Shown here: piece after piece, positions 35,792-43,401 of the stretch
How the letters are laid out: every line of letters begins with the position of its first letter
Position numbering within the stretch: the stretch's first letter is position 1
Origin: Streptomyces venezuelae ATCC 10712
Lineage (GTDB): Bacteria; Actinomycetota; Actinomycetes; Streptomycetales; Streptomycetaceae
Direction of reading: 5' to 3'
Assembly: GCF_008639165.1 (NCBI RefSeq)
Contig: NZ_CP029197.1
Span: 8,159,506 to 8,223,505 of the forward strand
Length of the DNA stretch: 64,000 nt
Notes under the pieces: generated by a model
Seen by the model: the letters and a program-made list of their open reading frames with translations, nothing else
The model's database searches: none
Told to the model about the DNA's origin: nothing
Made by a program: the position numbers and the translations under genes

Positions 35792-36234
35792 CGGAACCGG
35801 GAACGTACCTACGGATTCCCCTGCCCGACGGCTCGTACGGCTACGGCAGGGTGCTCTCGGAGGAGTACACCGCCTTCTACGACCACCACACGTCGCAGCC
35901 GTCGTCCGACCTGGACGCCATCGACACCCGACCGCTGCTCTTCGCCCAGGCGGTCCGACTGCCGGACGACACCCGATGGCAGCCGATCGGCAGCCGCGCG
36001 CTCGAAGGCGAGACCGCGCGCCCGGTCGTCCGCTTCACCCAGGACCGGGCCGACTTCCGCAAATGCGTGATCTTCGACTCGGAGGGCGAGACCCGTCCGG
36101 CCACCCCCGAGGAGTGCGTCGGCCTGGAACGCGCCGCGGTCTGGGACGCCCACCACATCGAACGGCGTCTCCTGGACACCTTCCTCGGCCTCCCCAACGA
36201 GGACGAGCGGGAGGCACGGGTGCGGCTGTCCTAG
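35788..36234 (+). CDS. Imm26-like immunity protein for the TcC toxin domain
   Basis: A 148-aa acidic cytosolic protein. The N-terminus GTYLRIPLPDGSYGYGRVL, a strand with LLFAQAVRL, and WQPIGSRALEGE resemble the Imm26 family of polymorphic-toxin immunity proteins (IPLxDGxYxYGrV signature). Its ATG overlaps the toxin stop codon (ATGA), so it is made directly after the toxin domain, the standard position of a cognate immunity gene. It would bind and neutralise the GIY-YIG-like domain in the producer cell. The family call comes from memory of the motif; the pairing is supported by gene position. Confidence 0.68.
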   Translation: MTEPGTYLRIPLPDGSYGYGRVLSEEYTAFYDHHTSQPSSDLDAIDTRPLLFAQAVRLPDDTRWQPIGSRALEGETARPVVRFTQDRADFRKCVIFDSEGETRPATPEECVGLERAAVWDAHHIERRLLDTFLGLPNEDEREARVRLS

Positions 36235-36287
36235 GCCGAGCGCGTTCACACGTCGTTCAGTAAACGTCGATCGGTGTGCGGCACGGT

Positions 36288-36303
36288 GGTCCGAGAACGG
36301 ACC
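36288..36303. promoter_or_regulatory. Short hairpin/operator-like palindrome
   Basis: GGTCCG-AGAA-CGGACC, a perfect 6-bp inverted repeat with 4-nt loop, lies between the immunity gene and the luciferase-like gene. It may end the toxin operon or be an operator for the next gene. Confidence 0.35.
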
Positions 36304-36331
36304 GCAGCAGTTTCCCGAACAGGTGACAGAC

Positions 36332-37249
36332 ATGCTCAAGATCGGCCTGGGAGCCCCCCAGTACGGAACGTTCACGGACCCCACCGTGATCTCGCAGTTC
36401 GCCGCCACGGTCGAAGCGATCGGCTTCGACAGCCTCTGGGTCGGCGACCGGGCCCTCGTCCCGACCGAGCCCCGTGACACCTATCCCGGCGGCGGTCCGC
36501 TGCCGGAGGCGTACCGCACCTTCCTCGACCCCGTCGTCACCCTCTCCTTCCTGGCGCACGCGACCCGACGGATACGGCTCGGCACCAGCACGCTGAACGC
36601 ACCGTTCTACTCGCCGCTCCTGCTGGCCCGGTCGCTCACCTCCGTCGACATCCTCAGCCAGGGACGACTCGACATCGGCTTCGGGCTCGGCTGGTCGTCC
36701 GACGAGTACGAGGCCATCGGTGTGCCGTGGAAGGGCCGTGGGGCCCGGCTGGAGGAGATCCTGGACGTCCTGGACCACGTCTGGTCCGGCACGCCGGCCG
36801 CCTACGAAGGGGCGCGGTGGCAGCTGCCGAGCGCCCACGTCGAGACGTTCCCGGTGCAGCGCCCCCGCCCACCGGTGCTGCTGGGCGGCTTCACCCCGGC
36901 GACGCTCGAGCGCATCGGGCGGCGCGCGGACGGCTGGGCGGGGGCGGCGCTGCCGGTGCCACGACTGACGCACGTCATCGGGCAGATCAGGCAGATCGCG
37001 GAGGCGAACGGACGCGACCCCGAGGCCCTGCGCACGGTCGTCCGGGTCAACCCCGTCTTGACGTCAGAGACCGCCGCCGACGACGGCGTCCCGCGCCGGG
37101 GAACGGTCGCGCAGGTGTCGGACTACCTGCTCGCCGCGCACGAGGCCGGAGCCGACGAGGTCCTGATCGACCTCCAGCAGACCGCCCGGAACGCGGAGGA
37201 ACTGACGGACCTCGCGCACCGCTTCCACACCCGACTGAGCAAGGGCTAG
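36332..37249 (+). CDS. Luciferase-like (LLM class) oxidoreductase, probably F420-dependent
   Basis: A 305-aa TIM-barrel flavin/F420 oxidoreductase. Typical LLM strands are visible: MLKIGLGAPQYG, GFDSLWVGDR, RIRLGTSTLNAPFYSPLLLARSLTSVDILSQGRLDIGFGLGW, and RPPVLLGGFTPATLERIGRRADGW. Actinobacterial members of this TIGR-type subgroup mostly use coenzyme F420; the substrate is unknown. ATG 36332 is chosen because AGGTGA, fully complementary to the 16S rRNA end, sits 5 nt upstream; GTG 36323 is the alternative. Its stop codon overlaps the stop of the convergent gene within CTAG. Confidence 0.88.
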   Translation: MLKIGLGAPQYGTFTDPTVISQFAATVEAIGFDSLWVGDRALVPTEPRDTYPGGGPLPEAYRTFLDPVVTLSFLAHATRRIRLGTSTLNAPFYSPLLLARSLTSVDILSQGRLDIGFGLGWSSDEYEAIGVPWKGRGARLEEILDVLDHVWSGTPAAYEGARWQLPSAHVETFPVQRPRPPVLLGGFTPATLERIGRRADGWAGAALPVPRLTHVIGQIRQIAEANGRDPEALRTVVRVNPVLTSETAADDGVPRRGTVAQVSDYLLAAHEAGADEVLIDLQQTARNAEELTDLAHRFHTRLSKG

Positions 37250-38157
37250 GAGCGGACCGCAGGGCCGGGGGTACGGAGTCGCCGTGCTGTCTCGCGGAGC
37301 AGCAGCGCGGCGGCCGCCGGGGCAGCGGGGCCCGAGGTCCGCGTCGCGAGGGACGCGCCCGCGTGGCGCACGGCGTCGAGGCGGAGACGCTGGACGCCGA
37401 TGAGGGCCCGCAGGAAGGGCCCGTACGAAGGCGCCGTCACGTCGGGAAGGGAGGCAGCCGCCGTCAGGTCGACGTCGGCCCGGTCCGCCTGCTCCTGGAC
37501 GAGCCGGCCGAGCGCCGCGTCGGGCCGCGTGAGGTCCGCACCGTGGCGCGCCACCGCGTCGGCGGGGACGCCCGTCCGGCCCGCGCGCAGGTCTTCGGGC
37601 AGGTCCTCAAGGAAGTCGATGCGCTGCATGCCTCGGATGAGCCGGTGGCAGCCGTCCGTGAAGGCCGCCCGCGCGGCCGTGTCCGCCGGCGCGAGGAGGC
37701 AGGCCGTCAGCATCAGCGCGGGCAGGGAGTACTCCTCGACGTACCGCTCCAGGTCCTCCTCGTCCGCGATGGTCCGCCACGCGACCTCGCGCTCGCAGCC
37801 CCGAAGGAACGCGTCCACATGGGTGCGTACGTCCGGGTGGCACTCGACGGTACGGACGAGGCAGCGCAGTACCGGCAGCGCGGAGTCACCCTCGGCGAGA
37901 GCCTTCCGCACGAGCCCGTCCCATTCGGTGAGCGCGGCCGCCCGCTCGTCCACCGGCCCTCGGTCGATCCGGTCGTCGGTGTCGTGCATGAACGCGACGG
38001 CGGCCACGACGTGCGGCACCAGCGCGGCGGGCAGCAGCAGGCGCGCGGCCGCGTACTCGGCGGTCGCGAACCGCCGCACGGCCTGACGCTGTGCGGTGTA
38101 CTCCCGCCGCAGCCGCGGCTCCCTGACCCCGGCCCGGTCCAGGGCCCGCTTCCACAT
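37246..38157 (-). CDS. Squalene/phytoene synthase family protein
   Basis: A 303-aa all-helical head-to-head prenyl synthase-like protein. Two Asp-rich Mg-diphosphate motifs are present: HDTDDRID (about residue 58) and RIDFLEDLPED (about 177), together with LPALMLTACLL and RALIGVQRLRLDAV helices. Authentic enzymes condense two farnesyl or geranylgeranyl diphosphates. No partner hopanoid or carotenoid genes are in this window, so the product cannot be named. The start is ATG 38157; the 140-nt gap to the divergent hydrolase should hold both promoters. Confidence 0.82.
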   Translation of the reverse strand: MWKRALDRAGVREPRLRREYTAQRQAVRRFATAEYAAARLLLPAALVPHVVAAVAFMHDTDDRIDRGPVDERAAALTEWDGLVRKALAEGDSALPVLRCLVRTVECHPDVRTHVDAFLRGCEREVAWRTIADEEDLERYVEEYSLPALMLTACLLAPADTAARAAFTDGCHRLIRGMQRIDFLEDLPEDLRAGRTGVPADAVARHGADLTRPDAALGRLVQEQADRADVDLTAAASLPDVTAPSYGPFLRALIGVQRLRLDAVRHAGASLATRTSGPAAPAAAALLLRETARRLRTPGPAVRS

Positions 38158-38284
38158 GCTGTTCTCCCGCCGTCGTAGACCGCGATCTTACGGCTGCCCC
38201 TCCCACGCCCGGGGCCTCGGCTCCCACGCCCCGCGGCCTGGCCGTCCCCGTGCCCGCCACCGCGACAGACGTGAGGGGCTGGCC

Positions 38285-38290
38285 TACCTT
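38285..38290 (+). promoter_or_regulatory. -10-like box for a probable leaderless transcript
   Basis: TACCTT ends 6 nt before ATG 38297. Read as leaderless, the first codon is the 5' end. A GAGGG between the box and the ATG is too close to serve as a ribosome-binding site. Confidence 0.42.
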
Positions 38291-38296
38291 GAGGGC

Positions 38297-39085
38297 ATGG
38301 TGATGGTGCAGTGCAGCGGGCTGGAGGTCGCCTACTACCGCGTGGGGGAGGGGCCGCCCGTGGTGTTCCTGCACGGTGCGGCGGGGGACGGCCGTCTGTG
38401 GCAGCCGCAACTCGACGTGCTGTCGGACGCGTTCACGGTCGTAGCGTGGGACGAGCCCGGCGCGGGCAGATCCTCCGACGTTCCCGCGTCCTTCGGCCTC
38501 ACGGACTACGCCCATTGTCTGGCGGCGGTCGTGGAGTCGCTGCGCCTCGGTCCGGCCCACATCGCCGGCCTCTCCTGGGGCGGCACCGTCGCCCTGGAGC
38601 TCTACCGCCACCACCCGGACCTCGTGAAGACGCTCATCCTCGTCGACACCTACGCGGGCTGGAAGGGCTCCCTGCCGGCGGAGGAGGTACAAGCCAGGGT
38701 CGAGGGCGCGCGCCGGATGCTGGCCGCACCGCCCGATGAGTTCGATCCGACGCTGCCCGGACTGTTCGCGGGTGAGCCGCCCGCCGCGTACGTACCCCTC
38801 CTGGACGCGATGGACGCCGCCGTGCGCCCGGACACGATGCGGACGCAACTGGCCCTCATGGCCGAGGCGGACCAGCGGGACGTCCTGCCCACCATCTCGG
38901 TGCCGACGCTCCTGCTCTGGGGAGAGCAGGACGTACGCTCGCCGCTGACCGTCGCACGGCAGTTCCAGAAGGCGATCCCGCATTCCGAACTGGTGGTGAT
39001 CCCGGGCGCGGGACACGTCAGCAACCTGGAACGCCCCCAGGAGTTCAACCGGACCGTACGCGACTTCTGCCACGCCCACTCCTGA
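38297..39085 (+). CDS. Alpha/beta hydrolase
   Basis: A 262-aa serine hydrolase. Motifs are the oxyanion-hole strand VVFLHGAAGDGRLW, the nucleophile elbow GLSWGG (Ser about 96), a late strand VPTLLLWGEQDVRSP carrying the acid, and GAGHVSNLERPQEF with the catalytic His. The cap region is short. Closest pattern: 3-oxoadipate enol-lactonase/haloperoxidase-like group; substrate unknown. A second ATG (38303) could also start translation. Single gene. Confidence 0.9.
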   Translation: MVMVQCSGLEVAYYRVGEGPPVVFLHGAAGDGRLWQPQLDVLSDAFTVVAWDEPGAGRSSDVPASFGLTDYAHCLAAVVESLRLGPAHIAGLSWGGTVALELYRHHPDLVKTLILVDTYAGWKGSLPAEEVQARVEGARRMLAAPPDEFDPTLPGLFAGEPPAAYVPLLDAMDAAVRPDTMRTQLALMAEADQRDVLPTISVPTLLLWGEQDVRSPLTVARQFQKAIPHSELVVIPGAGHVSNLERPQEFNRTVRDFCHAHS

Positions 39086-39158
39086 GCGCCGTCGGCCGCA
39101 TCCTGGCCCGCGAAAAACCCGGCGACGTCGCCGATCACATGGGGGACACTCGTCGCTC

Positions 39159-39905
39159 ATGGATGAGGTCGAGGTGGTCGTCGCCCATTCCGAGCGCGCA
39201 ACGCTGCGCGTCGGCGACGTGTTCCTGAAGGTGGACGCCGATCAGGCGCGGATCGACCGCGAGGTCGAGGCGATGTCCCGCGCACCGGTCCCGACCCCGG
39301 AGGTCCTGTGGCGCAAGCCGCCCGTGCTCGCGATCGCCGCGGTCCCGGGGGCGACGCTCGGGCGCCTCGGCGGGCCGTCGACCGGCTCATCGGCGGCGTG
39401 GGCCGCGGCGGGCGCCGCCATCCGGAAGCTGCACGACGCGCCGCTGCCGCCGCACGCCGGCCTGGCAGGCCGGAGCAGCACCGCGCTGGCGGCGGAACTC
39501 GACGCCGAATGCGAGCTGCTCGTGACGAAGGGCCTCCTGCCCGCCGACCTGGTCACCCGCAACCGCCAGGTCGCCGAGGCCGCCCTCCGGCCGTGGACTC
39601 CGGTCTTCACCCACGGCGACCTGCAGATCGCGCACGTCTTCGTCGACGGCGATGAGGTCACGGGCATCATCGACTGGTCCGAGGCGGGCCAGGGCGATGC
39701 CCTGTACGACCTCGCCACCTTCATGCTCGGCCACGAGGAGCGCCTCGACGACGTCCTCGCCGGCTATGGCACGGACATCGACCTCGACGTGATCCGCGCG
39801 TGGTGGTCGGTGCGCAGCCTGCTGGCCGTCCGCTGGCTGATCGAGCACGGCTTCGACCCGTTCGCACCGGGCTGTGAGGTCGACGTGCTGAGGTCCCGGA
39901 TGTGA
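39159..39905 (+). CDS. Aminoglycoside phosphotransferase (APH) family kinase
   Basis: A 248-aa protein-kinase-like phosphotransferase. The catalytic loop FTHGDLQIAHVFVDGDEV and the metal-binding IIDWSEAGQGDALYDLA are clear. The loop residue usually Asn (HGDxxxxN) is His here, a deviation also known in divergent members. N-terminal strands RATLRVGDVFLKVD supply the ATP lysine. Members phosphorylate aminoglycosides, macrolides or small alcohols; the substrate and any resistance function are unproven. It lies 73 nt after the hydrolase gene and may be co-transcribed. Confidence 0.85.
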   Translation: MDEVEVVVAHSERATLRVGDVFLKVDADQARIDREVEAMSRAPVPTPEVLWRKPPVLAIAAVPGATLGRLGGPSTGSSAAWAAAGAAIRKLHDAPLPPHAGLAGRSSTALAAELDAECELLVTKGLLPADLVTRNRQVAEAALRPWTPVFTHGDLQIAHVFVDGDEVTGIIDWSEAGQGDALYDLATFMLGHEERLDDVLAGYGTDIDLDVIRAWWSVRSLLAVRWLIEHGFDPFAPGCEVDVLRSRM

Positions 39906-40085
39906 GGCCGCGCGCGTACGACACCACGGGGGAGCGACCGACACCGCACGACTGTCGGCACCTCGTCGGCGCCTTGTCGGGGGTGGCCGGCGGCTGTCGA
40001 TCGGCTGTCGGCGGTCCGTCGGAAGGGCCTGACACCTTCGGATACGGCCGCTCCGAACGGGCGGCCGGATCCCGAAGGAGCCACC

Positions 40086-40207
40086 ATGCACCCTCCTGTC
40101 ACCATCATCGGCGCGGGGCTCGGCGGACTCACGCGATGCCGGGGATCGGTGCCGAAGACAACACGGCTCGCGCCCGGGTCGACAAGACCACGGCCAAGCA
40201 CCGATGA
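40086..40207 (+). pseudogene. Truncated FAD-dependent monooxygenase (N-terminal stub)
   Basis: Following a good ribosome-binding site (AAGGAG, 7 nt before ATG 40086), translation gives MHPPVTIIGAGLGGLT, the dinucleotide-binding start of FAD-dependent monooxygenases. The similarity stops after about 16 codons, and the next 70 nt run into the TetR gene end, so roughly 1 kb of coding sequence has been deleted. The adjacent TetR gene probably once regulated it. Confidence 0.55.
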
Positions 40208-40242
40208 GCCGCGAGTCGGATTGACCCGCCGGGCCGAGTGGC

Positions 40243-40836
40243 TCATTCGGCCCGGACGGACGCCCAGATGCGGTCCGACAGCACCCGGGCCGCCTGGTTG
40301 AGGTCGATGTCCTCCGGGGTGGCCAGCCAGCGGTGTGCGGCGACGGCGACGGGGCCGATGAGGAGGACCTCCAGCAGAGGACCGGGGAGAGGCGCGATGT
40401 CGCCCGTCTCGGTCCAGCGGATCAGGTGGTCGGAGACGCGGGGGAAGTGGTCCGGCTGGACGCCGCGGGCCCGGTCGGCGTCGACGGCGAGGTAACTGGA
40501 GTACGCGGAGCCGTGGAGGTAGCGGGCCACGGCCGGGTTGTCCTGGATGAAGCGCAGGTACGTCGTGACGAACGCCCGGATGCCGGTACGGGCGGTCCGG
40601 GCCCGGCCGAGGGCGCCGAGGGATGCCGTGTACGTCTGCTGCAGGCAGTGGCTGTACAGGGCGGCCGCCAAGCCGTCGAAGCTGCCGAAGTGGTGGTAGA
40701 GGCTGCCGAGGCTGACGCCGCTCGCCCTCGTGACCGCCTGGACGGTGAACCCGGCCTGCCCGGACGTGGCGAACACTTCCAGTGCCGCGGTCAGGAGGCG
40801 TTCGACGGTGGCCTCGCCACGGGACTGCTTTGCCAT
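40243..40836 (-). CDS. TetR/AcrR family transcriptional regulator
   Basis: A 197-aa repressor. The N-terminal helix-turn-helix is canonical: RLLTAALEVFATSGQAGFTVQAVTRASGVSLGSLYHHFGSFDGLAAALY. The all-helical C-terminal domain would bind a small ligand. Its 3' end faces the truncated monooxygenase, a likely former target. Upstream it is divergent from the small membrane protein gene at 40924, with an AT-rich palindrome in the 87-nt gap that may be its operator. Confidence 0.92.
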   Translation of the reverse strand: MAKQSRGEATVERLLTAALEVFATSGQAGFTVQAVTRASGVSLGSLYHHFGSFDGLAAALYSHCLQQTYTASLGALGRARTARTGIRAFVTTYLRFIQDNPAVARYLHGSAYSSYLAVDADRARGVQPDHFPRVSDHLIRWTETGDIAPLPGPLLEVLLIGPVAVAAHRWLATPEDIDLNQAARVLSDRIWASVRAE

Positions 40837-40873
40837 GGGGGGAGTATAAGCGGAAGGAAAGAACCCGAAATAT

Positions 40874-40883
40874 TTTCTAGAAA
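40874..40883. promoter_or_regulatory. Palindrome in divergent promoter region
   Basis: TTTCTAGAAA, a 10-bp perfect palindrome within an unusually AT-rich stretch (40866-40890) between the TetR gene and the divergent small gene. It is a candidate TetR operator; it is short, so support is modest. Confidence 0.4.
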
Positions 40884-40923
40884 CAATCTCCAGAACGCTG
40901 GTCGTTCAGTCCATACTGCCGCC

Positions 40924-41274
40924 ATGGATGATCTGTTGATGAAGCTCGTTTCCGCCGCCATCACCGGCGGGTTGATCGCCCTGGTCGGCTACGCGAGCGT
41001 CGCGCGCCGCCGCCGCCAGGTCGCCCGCGCCGAAGCCGGCCGGACCTCCACGGAGGACCCGACCCAGGCGATGCTGCGCCACGCCGAGGAGGCCGACCGG
41101 GCGCGGGACGAACTGGCCGCCCAGGGCCGCCACGGCGAAGCGCTCGACCACGCCCGGGTCGCCGTCGACCAGTGGACCGCGCTCACCCAGGCCCGCGTGG
41201 GACGGTTCCAGAGCGAGCGGCAGGCCGCGCTGCGCCGCTTCGAGCAGCTCCGTACCAGCGCCGGCTCGGCCTGA
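40924..41274 (+). CDS. Small membrane-anchored hypothetical protein
   Basis: A 116-aa protein, not recognised. It has an N-terminal hydrophobic helix (LMKLVSAAITGGLIALVGYASVA) followed by a basic stop-transfer segment (RRRRQVAR), then two long amphipathic helices rich in Ala, Arg and Glu (AMLRHAEEADRARDELAAQ, QSERQAALRRFEQL) that look like a coiled coil facing the cytosol. It is divergent from the TetR gene and followed after 21 nt by the next gene, suggesting a two-gene unit. Confidence 0.65.
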   Translation: MDDLLMKLVSAAITGGLIALVGYASVARRRRQVARAEAGRTSTEDPTQAMLRHAEEADRARDELAAQGRHGEALDHARVAVDQWTALTQARVGRFQSERQAALRRFEQLRTSAGSA

Positions 41275-41295
41275 GCGCGGACGGAGCGACCCCTC

Positions 41296-41934
41296 ATGGC
41301 CCTCGCGCACTGGACCGGCCGCAGCCGGGACCCCGCCGTCGTGTCCGCCGACATCGCCCGCGTCCTCACCACCGAACTCGGCCTGCCCGGCTCGCCGCCC
41401 GCCCAGGTCCTCGCGGGCGACAGCGAAGGCGTACCGGCCGGAAGCCTGCTGCCGCCGCGTGAACGCTTCAGCGGAATGCCGGCCCCGACCCACTGCTTCG
41501 TGTACGTCGACACCCAGGCGCCCAGACCCTTCGAGCTACGCGCCTCGGTCCTGACCGGCCGGGCGATCCGGCGCAGCTTCGGCCTGGGCCTGCTCCAGTA
41601 CGCGGTGCCGCTCACCGTCCCGGTCCCGGGCTCGGCCGCCCTCGGCGAACGTCACCCGGGCCGCCCGTCCGCGTTCGAGGGCGACCCGGAGGCGGCGCGG
41701 CGGCTCAACTTCGACCCCGAACTCCTCGCCCTGGCCGACCAGGTGTCCGCCACCGTCGCGGGCCCGGACTCCACCCACCAGTGGAAGGTGGCCCGGCTCC
41801 TGACCGTCGAGCCCCGGCCCCAGGGCGGCCTGCTGCTGGCCCGCACGCTGCACCGACAGACCCCAGGAGGCTGGAGCCTCGGCGCGAAGGAGGTCCTCAC
41901 ACTCGCCGCCCGGATCGAAACCGCACTGACCTGA
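41296..41934 (+). CDS. Hypothetical protein
   Basis: A 212-aa soluble protein of a type I do not recognise. It contains several beta-strand-like segments (THCFVYVDTQAPRPFELRASVLTG, QWKVARLLTVEPRPQGGLLLARTL) and no signal peptide or membrane helix. It follows the small membrane protein gene by 21 nt on the same strand, so they are probably co-expressed. The start ATG has GGAGCGA about 9 nt upstream. It converges on the HutD-like gene. Confidence 0.6.
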   Translation: MALAHWTGRSRDPAVVSADIARVLTTELGLPGSPPAQVLAGDSEGVPAGSLLPPRERFSGMPAPTHCFVYVDTQAPRPFELRASVLTGRAIRRSFGLGLLQYAVPLTVPVPGSAALGERHPGRPSAFEGDPEAARRLNFDPELLALADQVSATVAGPDSTHQWKVARLLTVEPRPQGGLLLARTLHRQTPGGWSLGAKEVLTLAARIETALT

Positions 41935-41964
41935 CCGCCCTCTCCGCGGAAAGGGACTGCGAGG

Positions 41965-42531
41965 TCACCCTGTCGGCACCAGATCTGCCCACAGCGCCAC
42001 GGCGTCGGGCGAGAGCGGTACGACCCCCTCGCCCGAAGCGCTGTCGTGCTCGTCCCACCACACACCCTGGCCGCCGTCCAGGACAAGCCGGCTGTCGCCC
42101 GCCTGCCATCGGCCGCGCAGCACATGGAGCACCCCGGCGTGCCCGGGCGTCGGCACGACCGGGTCGGCGACCCGCGCCACGCGACCTGTCCAGCGTCCTC
42201 GCCGCACCATGATGTTGAACACCCGGCAGGCTCCGTCGAGGAGCTCGGCGGAGAGGTCGAGGTCGCCCGAGAACGCGACGGGTTCACCCTCACGGGCCGG
42301 CAGCCGTTCGAACGCCCCGGGGCTGGTCAGCAGAACCCCGTTGCCCGCCACCAGGGTGAGGGTCCGGTCGACCCCGGGAAACACGGAGAACGCCCCGTCC
42401 CGGTCGATGTCAGCGATGCTCGCACGCCACCCGAACTCCCCGGTTTCCGGCTGGGAGGCGATCTCCCGGGTCGCGCCACCGCCGTTGAGCCACCGGCCCG
42501 GCGTCAGCGTCTCGACATCGAAGTGGCGCAT
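41965..42531 (-). CDS. HutD-family protein
   Basis: A 188-aa cupin-like protein. Family features: the opening RHFDVETLTPGRWLNGGGATREIASQP, the FGWRASIADIDRDGAFSVFPGVDRTLTLVAG core, and DLSAELLDGACRVFNIMVRRG. HutD proteins are linked to histidine utilisation in some bacteria, with unknown molecular function; no hut genes are nearby. ATG 42531 is chosen because GGAG lies about 8 nt upstream and the domain starts at once; the reading from 42588 adds an unrelated tail. Confidence 0.85.
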   Translation of the reverse strand: MRHFDVETLTPGRWLNGGGATREIASQPETGEFGWRASIADIDRDGAFSVFPGVDRTLTLVAGNGVLLTSPGAFERLPAREGEPVAFSGDLDLSAELLDGACRVFNIMVRRGRWTGRVARVADPVVPTPGHAGVLHVLRGRWQAGDSRLVLDGGQGVWWDEHDSASGEGVVPLSPDAVALWADLVPTG

Positions 42532-42641
42532 GGACGGGCTCCTGAGCTGTGTGCGGTACGGGTACGGGTCACCCCGGAGCGGCGACACCTACGCCGCAGG
42601 GGGGGCGACGGGGGCGACGAAGTCTACGCTCCGGCCCCGGC

Positions 42642-43394
42642 TCAGGAACAAAACCGAACGGCCTGATCCCAGGCGCCGGGACTGCGATGGTGGTTCTTGT
42701 GCCCCGCGGCGAGCACATGGCGCAGTTCGGCGAGGTACTGAGTGTCCGCGGGGAGCTCCAGCCGGTCGAGGAGGGCCAGCGCGGCAGCCGGTTCCAGGTC
42801 GCCGTAGAGGTCGTGGAAGCTCGCCCGAACACCGCGGAAGAGCGCGGAATGCAGGGCGGGAAGCCGTAGCGCAGTGCGGTACGCCGGCTCCTTCACCGCC
42901 CAGCGCACCGGCCCCGAACACTCCAGCACCCGACGGGCCCGGCGGAGCAGGGCCTCCGACGGTTCGGCGACCACACGGTCGATGTCGTTCCCGAGCACCT
43001 CGGCGAAGGCACTGGCGGAAGTGGTGTGGTCCTCGAACCAGTCCACCCACAGCGAGTAGGTGACGGCCTCGACCTCCCGCTCCGCCTCCAGCCGCTGACG
43101 GTAGCCGTCCCACAGCACACCGGCGGGCAGAGGGCCCTCCGCGCTCTCGTCCGCGAACCGGATCTCGCACGTCACCCAGTACGTGTCAAGAAGGTCCAGC
43201 AGCCCGAAGGCCAACCGCACCTGGTCGGCGGCGTCCAGATCCTCGGCGAACACATCGCCGGCCAACGAATGCGCCACCTGACTGGCGGTGAGCAGCTCCT
43301 CCGGCTCCTCGTCCGTCACCCACCCGCCGCGCACCTGCCTGACCCCCTGATCGGCCAGCCACCGCCGCGCCGCTGCCACGCCTCGCGTCTCCAT
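42642..43394 (-). CDS. Hypothetical protein (operon with methyltransferase)
   Basis: A 250-aa acidic, helix-rich soluble protein that I do not recognise. Segments such as LTASQVAHSLAGDVFAEDLDAADQVRLAFGLLDLLDTYW and YSLWVDWFEDHTTSASAFAEVLGNDID suggest an all-alpha fold. ATG 43394 (METRGVAAARRWL) lies 7 nt after the stop of the upstream methyltransferase gene, so the two form an operon. No metal or catalytic motif is evident. Confidence 0.65.
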   Translation of the reverse strand: METRGVAAARRWLADQGVRQVRGGWVTDEEPEELLTASQVAHSLAGDVFAEDLDAADQVRLAFGLLDLLDTYWVTCEIRFADESAEGPLPAGVLWDGYRQRLEAEREVEAVTYSLWVDWFEDHTTSASAFAEVLGNDIDRVVAEPSEALLRRARRVLECSGPVRWAVKEPAYRTALRLPALHSALFRGVRASFHDLYGDLEPAAALALLDRLELPADTQYLAELRHVLAAGHKNHHRSPGAWDQAVRFCS

Positions 43395-43401
43395 CCGTGG
43401 A

